Program-made: the position numbers and the translations under genes | Assembly: GCA_023055505.1 (NCBI GenBank) | Contig: JALIRH010000014.1 | Coordinates: 15,092,501-15,156,500 of the forward strand | DNA: 64,000 nucleotides | Direction: 5' to 3' | Source: Callipepla californica brunnescens | Lineage: Eukaryota > Chordata > Aves > Galliformes > Odontophoridae | Part shown: positions 12,385 to 24,208 of the stretch, one piece after another | Position numbering within the stretch: position 1 is the first letter of the stretch | Layout: each line of letters starts with the position of its first letter | The notes under the pieces: generated by a model | What the model saw: the letters and a program-made list of their open reading frames with translations, nothing else | Databases searched by the model: none | What the model was told of the DNA's origin: nothing

Positions 12385-12430
12385 TATCTTTGAGGTTCCT
12401 TCCAACCCAAGCCATTCTACAATTCTATGA
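12385..12430 (+). repeat. CR1 3'-end fragment in opposite orientation
   Basis: TTTGAGGTTCCTTCCAACCC followed by AAGCCATTCTACAATTCTATGA is a plus-strand CR1 terminus. Only about 46 bases remain. With the two minus-strand pieces to its left it forms a composite in which the 3' ends point outward. Confidence 0.85.
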
Positions 12431-15211
12431 CCTGTTTCACACAGATGAAATGAGTAGAATGAGCAGTGTATGAAAGTAAACACTATTACAAGGTACACTC
12501 AGGGTCGCAGAGAGATTTCTTCAAATACCATCCGAGCTGAACCACGTGCACTGTGCGTGCAACCGGGTCAATATTACCCCATTCAGCAGCATTCACTGCA
12601 GTTCATAAAACTGAAGTCAGGTTCAAGACCTGACCACAAGTGAAATTCAACACTTACCTCACTACACCAACTCTTGTAGACACAAGGCAAAGCCAGATAA
12701 GACTAAAAGGAACACAGCCTTTCTGGACTTTAATGCCAAGTACGTTGCATTCAGCATTTATTTCCAGCATGATTCAGGCTCCTGCACCTAATCCATGGTT
12801 GAAAGCACCACTCAGGCCCGTGCTAATTGATTAAAATACTGAAGCAGGATCTACCCAGCCCAGCTGAGCTGCACTGTCACTGACTGCTTCAAAACATTTT
12901 TAGCTGAATTTTGTCTTGAAACATGACTGGAAGCTACTACTACTTCCTGCATACGGAATATCAAGCAATCAATATGTTCAGTGAATAGTTGGCAGGTCTC
13001 AGTGAGACGCTGTGACCACCATACTTAATGTATTAGAACATCAGAATACCTAAATATAGCTAAAAGCTCCTGCAGGAGTCAGTGCAAACTGACTTGGGAC
13101 TACATTCAGTGACTCTCACTGAGGAGTTTGCAGACCAACAAAACATCGTGAGCTGTGTGAGAAAACAGTCTTTTTGAGTCTTAAGAATGTGATCAGTTCA
13201 GATTTCCAGAGAAGTATTCCATAAGAAGTATTCTTCTAATGAAAACAGATATTTAAAGTATGCCTTCCAGAGGTAGGCTTTGAGGAAACATTAACACTTA
13301 ATTAAAGTTTATTAAAGCACCATCAAAAAGAAATGCTTCCCTCATAATTTTGTGGTCTTAACGATGAATAATCTACTCCTGACTATTGGAACAACTGGGA
13401 AGGTGACAGCAGCCATTCTACCTGCAGAACTATTGCTGCACATGTGGGTGCAATTTATTGCAAGAGTTGTGATAAAAAATCATAAAAAGAAAAGCAAGGA
13501 ACAGAGGTCCAAAATGGAAGTGGTAGATGTTGACTACTCAGGGGGATTTTTAATCAGGAAATGCTCATCTGTATGCACCTGTTTATTTTGAATAGAAACA
13601 TCTACTGGATTTTTTAATTTTCAAGATCCCACTGGGGTCAAGATTTTTTTTTTTTTTGAATACAGATAATTTGTATTTGCATAAAATGGATCTAGAATGT
13701 CACAGCTTGGAGGCCTAAATTATGGCAGCATAGGAAGGTGGCCCTGTAAAACACTTGATGGATGCAAAAATGTAAGTCAGTTGACAGCTGGATAACAATC
13801 TTTCTCTTGTGCAGTGTCATTGTATTATCACCAGCTGTTTTGTGAAGTAGCTTTTAGAAACAGTGGTGCATTGCAAATGTTGTACCACTTCTCAGGCTGT
13901 TAACCCCCTAACTTACCTCCTTATTTGTGCCCCAATGAGCACTAGAACATGTTATTTTGAGAATATCAATAACATCAATACATTGATCGATGATTGTGAA
14001 TAATTCTTCAACTGAATCCAGGAAGTTAGTAAAAAGGAAAGTAAAATGATAAAAACAAGCCTCTAATAAGTCTCCTAATTTATTTCTTTCACTATTTAAT
14101 ACAGGTTCCAGCACCTCTAATTTCAGAACCTCATTCCTCAAAACCTTCTTTCAAAAACCAATCTTGTTACTTAACTAATTGATTGAGAAGATGTGAGTGA
14201 CATCTCCAAGGAGACCCTCATGGTTGCCCAGGAACACCATAGCCTACCCCCCCCACCAGCCTGTCCCTTCAAGATGAAGGCAATTTTGTACTTGTGCCAT
14301 TAAAACTCCACCTGCTCAGCAGCAGCTCCCAACTGCTAAAGTACTGAAGAAGCAGATGCACAGAGGATTTTATTGCCATTATCTTCTTGAAAATCACACT
14401 TTTCTTCCTTAAAGCTACATTTATTCAGTGAATACAACAGAACGTAAGCCTGAAATTAAACCAACTTCACAGTCCTACATTCATTTCCATGAGAGAAACT
14501 CTAAACATTCCCAATTCAGCAAGGAAGCACTTTGTGGGTCTGCTTCTCTAACTAATCCATGTTACTTGTCACCATTAAACACATTCTTTTACCTTTATAA
14601 ACAAAATATTATTAGCAATGCCTATGCTTCTGGACACCAAATGAACAGGTAAAGCAATCAAGCTATTTGTCTTTCTCAAGAGAAATGCTCCTGTGCTTCC
14701 TTTGGCACTTGCAATAATTCTGTAACATTTATGGCCTACAACACACAACACATTAGCACTCTGGTGAGCCTGCACAGCCTAGAGAACTCTGCATTTAATT
14801 TGTTAAAAAAATCGTCAAATTAAAGTATCACATTAGTTACTGTCCCCACACAGCAATTTACATCAAGTCTAGTCAGGATTTTGCTGAAAAGAAATATACA
14901 CTCAGCCATTACTTCTTAGCACGAGAGGACCCCAGGCCAGCATTTGGAAATGCCTTTCTCAACAGCGAAAGCCCTGCAAATACCAAAATACCTGCAAACT
15001 CGAGCTTTATTAGAACATAAATCACAATAATTTCAAGAGCAACTAGGTTAGAAAAGAAAAATGCTTTCTAGACAGCACTGGACTGCTCACCTGGTCTGTG
15101 CAGACGCGTTGGTGTCTCCAAGCTCAGGGACAGGCCCTGCCCAGGACAGCTGCCTCATCCAAATCACTTGCACGTGAATTTTCCACAGCTGAGGTTGCTT
15201 TGTTTTATGGC
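12431..15211. other. Unique DNA; one exon-like minus-strand frame
   Basis: Apart from the minus-strand exon-like segment at 13917-14150 and a T14 run at 13644-13657, nothing is recognisable. The sequence is AT-rich with short, featureless open frames. No repeat family is identified. Confidence 0.5.
13917..14150 (-). other. Exon-like open frame with a consensus GAG|GTAAGT donor (unconfirmed)
   Basis: On the minus strand a frame open since the stop at 14153-14151 continues for 78 codons to GAG|GTAAGT, a near-ideal 5' splice site with its exon edge at 13917 and GTAAGT at 13916-13911. The frame stops three codons into the putative intron. The peptide mixes acidic and basic residues early, then has an aromatic/hydrophobic run (residues about 30-42) and an acidic amphipathic stretch, and looks more like folded protein than most chance frames here. 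Against it, the upstream side has only a weak acceptor (GGTTTTTGAAAGAAG), there is no ATG near the start, and I recognise no family. It may be an exon of an unknown or noncoding transcript, a fossil exon, or chance. Confidence 0.2.
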
Positions 15212-15230
15212 TTTTTTTTTTTTTTTTTTT
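15212..15230. repeat. T19 homopolymer
   Basis: A run of 19 T is followed by AATAATAATT. It lies about 50 bases left of the plus-strand CR1 at 15283. CR1 does not use poly(A) tails, so the run is probably unrelated to that insertion. Confidence 0.9.
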
Positions 15231-15282
15231 AATAATAATTTTCCCTTTATGATCTGTATTCATACCATCAAAAACAGCATAC

Positions 15283-15858
15283 GCAGGAAAAGGACTTGGG
15301 GGTAATGCTGGATGCTCAGCAGAACGTGAGGCCCAGCTGTCCAAGATGGCCGATCCTGGCCTGCATCAGCAGCAGTGCAGGCAGCGGGAGCAGCAGGCGA
15401 CCGTCCTTCTGTACTTGGAAATGGTGAGTCCGTACCTCGAGTGCTGTGTTGGGTTTTGGGCAGTCCATGAGCTGCGAGGGTTTGGAGCACAAGCCTGGAG
15501 AAGGCGGCTGAAGGAAATGGGGTTGTTCGTGACTCTTTGAAAGGAGGCTGCGGTGAGGTGGGATTAGGCCTCTGCTCACGCATAACCAGAGACAGGACAA
15601 GAGGGAATGGCCTCAAGCTGTGCCAGAGGAGGTTCAGGTCGGGCATTAGGAAAAAGTTACTCTCTGAAAGAGCAGCCAGGTACTGGCACAGGCTGCACTG
15701 GGAGGTGATGGGGTCACTGTCCATGGAGCTGTTCAAGAACCATGGAGGTGTGGCACCTGGGACATGGTTCAGTGGGAAACACTGATAGTAGATGGGCAGC
15801 TGGACCAGACGATCTTAGAAATTTTTTCCAACCTCAACAGTTCTATGATTTTGTGATT
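15283..15858 (+). repeat. CR1 LINE, late ORF2 to 3' end, with internal deletions
   Basis: The copy runs from GCAGGAAAAGGACTTGGGGG through CTGCATCAGCAGCAGTGCAG, GGACAAGAGGGAATGGCCTC, AGGAGGTTCAGGTCGGGCAT, TACTGGCACAGGCTGCACTG and CCATGGAGCTGTTCAAGAAC to GATCTTAGAAATTTTTTCCA and the tail TTCTATGATTTTGTGATTTC. Order and orientation match CR1 ORF2 C-terminal coding sequence plus 3' UTR. Two expected blocks are missing or collapsed, one after the GTTTTGGGC segment near 15455-15480 and one near 15530-15540, so the reverse-transcriptase frame is broken. It is CpG-richer than its surroundings, as CR1 often is. The open frames found on both strands across it are repeat-derived, not host genes. Confidence 0.93.
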
Positions 15859-16424
15859 TCAATATCTGTATGCCGAAATATATATTTATTTTATTATTTT
15901 TCTTCTTGTGGATGATTTGGGTTTATACAGCTGGTTTCTTGCTAGATGAAGCTAAAGGAAATCCTTAGAAACCGTAGGCTGTTCTAAACACAGTGTGCTC
16001 CAAGAATGTTAAAAAGTGTTTTGGGAGCCTTTCTTGAAACAATGTCTTGGCAGTTGCTACACTGTATGTGAGGTGTACACATGTACTTCCTTACACTCCT
16101 CAAACTGAGCCTTCAAAGAGCTCCTCCAGCGAAGGGGAGAGGCAATGAAGACCTTTTGAAAAAACAAATCATCCCTTTTTAAAAAGGATGCCCCAAACCA
16201 CCGTGCTTCAGATAATTTAGTCCCTGAATTCCTGAGGACTTGAGTTGCAAGGTATTTAAAGAACACAATACTGTCCACAGTACAGCTTTGAGGGCTTAAT
16301 TTAGAAATTTGCTGGCCTTAGGAAGCGCTGGATTTTTGAAGGAAACTTTGCAGTAAGTGTTAGTGTGTGAATTTATAGTGAAAATTCTGTAGTTTAACTT
16401 TAACGAGCGTTCTACTGCACAATA

Positions 16425-16454
16425 TGCAGTATAGCAGCATGCTATAATACTGCA
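16425..16454. repeat. Short inverted repeat, potential hairpin
   Basis: TGCAGTAT and AGCA on the left pair with TGCT and ATACTGCA on the right. The loop is GCA and there is a three-base ATA bulge in the right arm. Twelve paired bases in a 30-base span is a compact stem-loop, but it is too short for a microRNA precursor and the flanks do not extend the pairing. Confidence 0.6.
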
Positions 16455-16514
16455 AAAGGCTATTCCCAAAATGTAATTATATGTTTTATTCCTACTGTGT
16501 CTTAAAGCCAGTTT

Positions 16515-16547
16515 AAAAAATAAAAAGAAAAGAAAAGAAAAAAATAA
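16515..16547. repeat. AAAAG-type simple repeat
   Basis: An A-rich tract with AAAAG units reads TAAAAAGAAAAGAAAAG followed by AAAAAAA. Ordinary low-complexity DNA. Confidence 0.85.
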
Positions 16548-19500
16548 CCTTAATGGCAAGTCCTTGTAATTTAGCATTTATTAGAGGGAAGAGGACTGCA
16601 GGGCAGGAAAAGCTGTTTGGAGGCTGGCATTTAAGTCAAAGGCATTTTCCAAGCTGCAACAGCCTGCTCAGTGGCTGCAGCTGGCAGGTGACCAAAAAAC
16701 CAATGCTTCAAGTGACCTATGTATCTGTAGGAAAAAAAAAAAAAAGAAACTGAGAAATAGACAAGAATGTGATGTTCTGCTTCGTAGTCTCATTCAACAA
16801 ACAATTTGAATAAATATTAAAATTCTAATACCTAATATTTTAATTAAACATGTGCTAAAGGAGTCAGTTGTGTAATGAAGGCTACCTGATGCTAGTCCTT
16901 GTAGTTAAAAATCTGCTCTGAATGGTCGCCACCTTTTAGGTGGGAAGTATTTTGTTGTGGGGTGGTTTGGATATGGTTTGGTTTTGGGGTGCAGAAGAGG
17001 ATAAGCTGCAGTAAGCACAGATATAAACAGCTAATTGAATTAAGATTTTCTGTACATTAAAGGAAGCCTTAAAAAGGTTCTCCCACTCATTTTTGCATAC
17101 ATATGATTGTAACACTGCCTTCTTTTCCTACTGGAGCAAACTAAGTTAGTCAGTCCTGGCTTTTTCCCGTTGTGTCTTCGTAATGTTGCTGATGCTGCAA
17201 TGCTCACTGGCACATGGTGCACAAAAGGTCTGAACCCCTCCATCCTGGCTGACTGGAAAGCACAGTGAGCCCATAGGGTTTGTATTTTCCTGATGCACAA
17301 TCAGAGCCACTGGGTTGGGAACAGATGGCTATACCATGGTAAAATTACTAGAACAAGATGTAAATAATTCTGTCCAAGCCATATTCTGTTTCTGCATGCA
17401 AAGGCAAAAGGAAAAAACTGGAATACAGCCTCATTTGGTGTTGTTTAGAGCATTTTCAAGGGTTTTTCTTTGCAGTGGTTGCACCTATGCCGTCATCCCA
17501 TGCAGATTTTAGAGAAGGGGAAAATGCAGTATTTACCTAGAGGCAAATATGAGTAATAAAAAATAAACATGGTTGTGAGCAGCATAGTAATTCTTCCTCC
17601 TAAATTACAAATTGTTCAAAGTGAAGAGTTCAGAAAAGAGTTCCTCTTTTCTCACATTGCCCTTCTGATGATGTCAACCAGGTTTATGGTTTTAGCAACA
17701 CAACTGCCAAGTTATTACAGAGAAGGGTAGAAAATGGAGAAATGTGATTCCATTAATTTATTCTTTTGACCCAAATTCACCACAATGATTGTATAAATTA
17801 TAATGGAGCATAAAGAAAATTATACTACTGTATAAGCTTAAATACTGTTCCCTGACTGATCAAACAGTTACAGCAAGAAAGGTGGTTGAAATACTCCAGC
17901 ACACAGAAATGTCATCTATCACAAACACGACTGTTTGCATTTTGAAAAGCTTTCAACTTGGTCAACCTTTGATTGCTGCTTCTTTAATTGCCTTAATTGG
18001 ACACTTTCCTCTGGTGTGTGTTGGTGTCTCTTCTTGCTGCCAAGGCGAGGAAAGCTTGTCATCTTCCTGGGAACAAATATTTATTTTGTGCTGCCCCAGA
18101 GCACACCATTTTTGTCTGAGTTTCCTTTTCCCATTTTTTTTGTCCTGGTCCATGATACCCATGCGGTTCATTATTTTATGCTTTCAGTTTCTACATGAGG
18201 CACAGAGTGGATAACAACGTGCTTAGATATCAGTAATATAAATATAAAAGGAAATCCACTATAACTAAAGCAAAAGGTCCAAAATGGTTTGCGCTGAAAT
18301 GCAAGGTTCCCTGCCTGGAAAATGGAACTTCGGAGACTGGAAAACATAATGGTGTATCTGTAGGTCAGGTTCTTACTTTCCTGCTTTCTTTGCTCTTTGT
18401 AAGGGTATAGAATCAAAAAGTAATGTAATGTTTTACTTGCCTAGGATCTTGATTTAATATTCACTTACAGGAGCCATTTCATCATTTCACAGTGGAAAGG
18501 ACAGAAGAATGAATAAATAAATGGTCTTTCCTGCTCTGACCTATTATATTTTCCTGAAGGCTGCCACAGGCTTCCAATCCCTAGGAACTCTTTTCTGGGG
18601 CATCGCCAAACCTATAAGCATGTGGAGACACTAATTAAAAGTTAAAGCTTTACTTGCCAAACAGGGGCACAAAAATAAGTAACAATACACCTTTCTTTAG
18701 GACCTTTGATGTTATTCAACCATGGAGTTTCTATGCTGTTAGGGACTGAGGTATTTGGTTCCATTTCAAATAGCAAGTGCAAAGCCAGAAGGCAGTGTTC
18801 ACTAAAATAACATTTACTAAACATATTTTATTTCTTAGTTGTATTTTATCATTCTATGTATTTTATCTCTACACTTTCAAAATGTTAAGGTATTTCAAAA
18901 TAACGTCAGTTCTAATTATCATTATGAATGAAATTTCAGAAAGGCCCGCACCCTTGTCTCTATGACATTAAAAGTGAACCTACAGGGCTGGAAAGATCTC
19001 AGTCATCTGAAAATAAATGCCTGGCTTCTTTATTTTTCCCCTAAAATTAGTCAAAGGTTTTTTCACCTCTCCATATATTCTATCTTTTTCTTTTATATAA
19101 TGTATATATTTATTTTTTCCCCCTGGATAAAACCCTCCTCATCCAATGTGCAGACATCCAAAGGAAGGCTCATGCTTTCAGTGGGAGCTGCTGGTCCTCC
19201 TGAGATGCACAGTGTTGCTGTGCAGCGTTTGGTGCTGCGGTGGAATTGCAAATGCTGCTGTCTCAGGCTCAGAACAGAGCCTGAAGCGAAGTTAAAAATG
19301 CAGTAATTTGAAGAAGCAAAAGGGAAATGGTTGCTGCAGCAAGCCCTGCACAGGTCTCCAGCCCTGCGGCCAGCACGCCTCAGGCTCACCCAGCTCACTT
19401 CTCATTGATTATCCTCACCCTGGTCCATTGCTTGTGAGAGGTGCTCAACAATCCAAATCACCAAAGGATCCTGTAGCTGGATTCAAATTCTAGATTTCAG

Positions 19501-20770
19501 TGACAAATAGTAGCAAACTGTTGGGAACTCTATACCTTTCATCCACCTCTTGCATTGCAGTGAATTTCTCAGCATTCCAGGCCCACAAGTTCATGTCAGA
19601 TCTTGAGGGCAAAGGAAAGATCTGTTTGACATAATCATTTCCTTTTCTGCTCTCTAAAACACAGACTTACTTTTCCAGAAATAGAACATTCTGCTTCATA
19701 ATTTATTATTATTATTAATTGTTGCATGGCTTTGAGGCCAATCTTTAGAGTTCTCTGTTCATCAACACCACCCAATTAGCTACAATGGAGTGAAATAGCT
19801 GTTACAAAACGCTATGCTTTTCCTCATCTTTTGGAGGCTGTTGGAACCGTATTTTTTGTGTAAATATTTACTATGCTTAATGGTGGTTTAAAAGAGAAAA
19901 GGATGCTTGCTGAGCATTTTTACTATTTTTCCCTCCCCGCCTTTGTCTGGTGCTTACCCAACCAACCTTTTCACAAAGCAGAGCACTGGGAATTGGTCCC
20001 TGTGATGAATCACCCTGTCTCACAATGCTCAAAAGCCCTTCTGTGCCATTAAATCAGCCTGATTATCTGGATTTTCTGATATATGGTTCTGTGCTTCAGC
20101 TGAATATAGGTGAAGTCAATAAAGACATCTCTGATGTACTGCATCAGCGAAGGTGAGGTGGGGGTTGGGGTTGGAGCTGCTCACACTTGTGGCTCTGAAG
20201 TACAAATCTCAGAGGTTTCTAGTTCTTTTTTTACCGGCAGATTGAAAAGTTGATGGTTTGGAACTGAGAGGATGAGTCTTCTGGAATGTAACTCTTCAGC
20301 TCATTCCTAAATTTAAGTATCCTCCCTTAAGAAAAAAACTTCCATGCCTGTTTAAAAGAGATACGTGCATTTGACTCTTAAGTAATTTCTCTTTTCTTCT
20401 GCTTACCATTATTCCATAGTTTCAAAATTCACTTGAACACAGTGTATGTGTTTGTCAGTGGAAGATGGGGTAGGAGCTTGAGCCTCTTGTTGCAGATTTA
20501 AAGACACACTGTGAGGAGTGTTCCTGAGATCTTCAGTACTGAACTGGAATGATTACACCACATAAAATATTAAGATTGCTCTAAGTTAATTTCTCAGGTT
20601 CCTAGATGATAATTTGAAATGACAGGTTTACACCTATGAAAGTACACAGAGCTCCAGTGGGTACACAGCACTCTGTTCTACTGGAGAGGTCAGAAGCTGT
20701 TTGCAAGGAGGAATCCAGGTTCTCTCATGAGATCCAGGGAGAGGGGGAGAGGTGCTTGTCTGCAGCAAAA

Positions 20771-21190
20771 ATGCTTCAAGGGATGGAACATCTCCCCTGC
20801 AGGACAGCCTGAGAGCTGGGGCTGTGCAGCCTGGAGAAGAGTTGGCTCTGGGGATACCTGAGAGTGGCCTTTCAATGTCTAAAGGGTGGCTATAAGAAAG
20901 AAGGGGACAGACTCTTTAGCAGGGTCTGTTGTGAGAGAACAAGAGGAAATGGTTTCAAACTAAAAGAGGGGAGATTTGGATAGGTTATAAGTAAAAGGCT
21001 TTTTATAACAGGGATAGTGAAGCACTGACACAGTTGCACGGAAAGGTGGTGGTGCCCCATCCCTGCAGACAGCCGGAGTTGGGCTAGAGGGCTCTGAACA
21101 CCTAATGGAGATGTGGATGTTCCTGTTCACTGCAGGGGATGGGACCAGATGGCCTTTAAAGGTCCCTTCCAACACAACTGATTCTATGAA
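20771..21190 (+). repeat. CR1 LINE 3' half, plus strand
   Basis: Recognisable blocks in order are GGATGGAACATCTCCCCTGC, GTGCAGCCTGGAGAAGAG, GTGGCCTTTCAATGTCTAAA, AGAACAAGAGGAAATGGTTT, AAAAGAGGGGAGATTTGGAT, GTGGTGCCCCATCCCTGCAG, GGGACCAGATGGCCTTTAAA and GGTCCCTTCCAACAC, ending in GATTCTATGAA. This is the C-terminal ORF2 / 3' UTR part of CR1. It is 5'-truncated near 20771 and carries small indels that break the reverse-transcriptase frame. Its segment order differs in detail from the 15.3 kb copy, so the two probably belong to different CR1 subfamilies. Confidence 0.93.
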
Positions 21191-22847
21191 CTATTGCCTC
21201 TATTCTTTTCTCTTTGCACTAAATTAAATAAAATCAGACCTGACAAGTAGCAGGGACTTCTGCTGTGTTCACATTAAAACACACACCTGAATTAGTCAGT
21301 TTTATTACTTCTTTTACAATATGTTTTTAAATGTGCCCATGCAAAATAATACACTGCTGGAACAACTGAGGACTGAGGAGAGTGTTTTCAGAGTGAGGGA
21401 AGATGGGCAGGTGAAGGAATTAGCTCTTAGCAGATGAGTCCTGGAGAGGAATGTACTAATTAAAAATCTGAGGATTTATTTCAGATGAAGTGGTTTTCTT
21501 TCCAGAGAAACAAGTATTCTCTTAAGAAAACTGATGAAGAGTTGTTAAAAAGAAATACAGCTCATCTTGTTTTGTGATGTTTATATTTCTAATACAGTCC
21601 CCTTCGAGCAATTTTCAGAAGCTTTTATATTTTATGGAACAAAGATAAAATCTCAAAATGGGCAGAAGTTCAAGAAGTGATATAAAGACAAGGATGGAGT
21701 TACTTTATGATTTTGATATATATATGAAATAGAAAAATAAATCCCCCCCATTTTTCTGAGAAGGCTGTGTTCCTCAGGAGGGCATGCCACGCTCTTAATA
21801 CACATACTCCTCTCTCAGACAGGAGCTGCTGCTCACGGTATGCGACCAGCAAATAAATGATACTAAATCACACTTGTTCCCAGCTTTTTGCTACTTTAAC
21901 AGCTGAATTTCATTGAGTCCCAGTTTACACCCATGGGGAAATGAAGGACAGAAAAGTCCAGAGGAGGAAAGCAGTGGTCCGACATGCAGAGAAAAATCCC
22001 CATGCCTGCTCCCCACAGGGTTGGATGGGACATCATGAGAAATGCTGTTTCTATGAGCTCCTGTTTCACACTGTGGGGCTGAAAATGCCGAAAGAATGCC
22101 TTCTGGGAACAGTGCATGTCCGCAAACCAGAAGGAAAAGAAAAAAAAAAGAAGAAAGAAAGGAATACTAGATATAGAATCTGCTCAGATTACAGGGCAAC
22201 ATCTAATGGGCATGGAGAACTGGTTAGCACAGCATCACTGAATCCCCACCTGGATGGTGTTGCTATATCAGCTCACGTAGACATGTTGGGGACTGAGACT
22301 TAGCATTATGGATCTTTGTAGGGGATGTTTCTTCCCTCACCAGTTCCCACTGCAGCTCCCCATTAAATAGTAGGGGGCGGGGATGGACCTTCCTGAAGCT
22401 ATGTCAAAATGAGCACCTTGCTGTGTGGTTGGTACATGTCACACAGAGATCTTGAACCTAAACTGCTTGTAACTGAGCATCTTGAAAAAGACATACTAAT
22501 GATGCTCTGAATTGCAAGAGAAAAATTCCTTATCTGGGACAGAAAAATGTCTCAGAGGAAGATGGTGCTGAATGTGAGCAATCTCTTCTGGAAGATCATC
22601 CTGAGCTGCATAAAAGGCCAAAGAGCTGCAAAGGAGAAAGAGTGAAAATACTCTTCCTTCCTCTCATGATATTTCATCTTATGTGTGAGGGACTGTCACT
22701 GCATAGAGCCCCTTTGATCATCTTCCTTGCAAGTTTCAAATTGCTGGGGTCAGAAAAGCTGATGTAGAAAGACTTTATGGTGAGAAATTAATGAAGGCTT
22801 TGTCTTATCTGCAGCTGCTGACTTTTGGTGATGTTTCACAGAATTCC

Positions 22848-22865
22848 TTTTTTTTTTTTTTTTTT
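22848..22865. repeat. T18 homopolymer
   Basis: A run of 18 T followed by AAG. It resembles a polypyrimidine tract on the plus strand but has no supporting exon. Confidence 0.9.
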
Positions 22866-23330
22866 AAGATGACGCAGCTATGGATGAAATAATGTACTTT
22901 CTCCTTTCATCCAGATTATGGATAATAGCAAGAAAAATACAGCTCCTGACATACTTTTTTTGGAGCCTGAGACCAGGTGATTGACAGGACTGGTAACTGC
23001 AATCAGAAATTATATACTGCAAATGAGGTTTTTACTGGTTTTACATATCACAAGGGCCATTACTCACTGGAGAAAAAAAAACAGCAAGTGTACAATGTGA
23101 GTATTGAGACAAAGAAGAAACTGAAAATAAAAACATTTGAGAAGGATAAGCAGAATGACAAACAGCCCTGGAAGGAGATTGGCAAACTCCATCACAGTTT
23201 ATTTTCCAAGTGAGCTCTGTATATCTTCCTTAATGTAACAACTGATACACAAGACGAAACAAGAATAACAATAACAATAGTAGCTAGAATAATGAACATT
23301 CTCTATTGTGCCTCAAATGAGGAAATATGC

Positions 23331-23348
23331 TTTTTTTTTTTTTTTTTT
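23331..23348. repeat. T18 homopolymer
   Basis: A second run of 18 T, followed by AAGAAAGC, about 480 bases after the previous one. The flanks do not match, so this is not a duplicated segment. Confidence 0.9.
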
Positions 23349-24192
23349 AAGAAAGCTACATTAAAAATATATTGCAATTACATTTCTTGTTTTACGAATA
23401 AGTGGAGTAATGGGAAATATTACCACTCATTTACAAAAGAGAGATAAGGACACAGAAGGGAGTGAACAATTTAAAATCCAGCTTGGTTAGTGGGTGAACA
23501 TGTGACTAGGATAAGGAACTGAAAGTCTCTTACTGGCTGTGAGCTGCTTTTTGACACAAAGCAGATTGATAGGGAAATGTACTATTCCACAGAAAAAAAA
23601 ATGCTTTTCTGGAGGATAGATAGAAAATTGCCAAAACGAGGAGTGGTTCACATTAATTAATTGTGGAGAAGGTGCCAGTCTATCCAGGTGTGTCAGATAC
23701 GGCACTGGGGTCAGGTGTCTGCTGGAGTGACACAGTGGTCCTGGTCTGCAAGCAAAATGTTTTGGACCTTTCTGAAACTGCTGGAACTGGATGTTCTCAA
23801 TCCCATATCATAGACCTGGGATGTATAAAACATACAGCAATTCCTTTGTGATTGACAGGACTGTTTGTGAGCCATGGGATTGGTGGCTCTGGCCAACCTG
23901 CTCTGAGAACCGTGGCTGAATTGAGATCCCGCTGACACCTGAGAAGCTCCTGTAGCTTAAATACCTCCGTACTTAACAAAAAAGCCTTTGTTTTTAAGTC
24001 TTGATGTGCATTCAGGTGTAGGATATTCTTCCAGTCTGCAGTCTTGTGATTTCTGCATTGAGGTTAAGAAGACATTATGAGGTAACACCAATTTTGTTTG
24101 TCTCTCTGATGTACTTGGAATTTCTTTTTGTACAGTAGGTCAGTTCAGTCTAACTCCATTTTGTATTTAGATTAAAAGGAACAGTTAGTGTG

Positions 24193-24208
24193 AAAAAAAA
24201 AAAAAAAA
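24193..24208. repeat. A16 homopolymer
   Basis: A run of 16 A. No polyadenylation signal directly upstream and no coding-like sequence before it. Confidence 0.9.

Larger units (their letters stand above)
15859..20770. other. Unique AT-rich DNA, no gene seen
   Basis: Contents are a stem-loop-like inverted repeat at 16425-16454, an AAAAG-type simple repeat at 16515-16547, and a TTGGGG-like G-rich patch at 20159-20174. Open frames near 17882-18214 and 18962-19398 overlap one another in several frames and strands and have no recognisable domains. No repeat family is seen between the two CR1 copies. Confidence 0.55.

Noticed and set aside
15260..15736. Minus-strand open frame of 158 codons
   Set aside because: Antisense to the CR1 copy at 15283-15858; its openness reflects the GC-rich repeat.
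22977..23863. Exact 16-base direct repeat GTGATTGACAGGACTG at 22977-22992 and 23848-23863
   Set aside because: Flanks do not match, so there is no terminal-repeat or duplication structure. Roughly one 16-base chance match is expected among all position pairs in a window this size.
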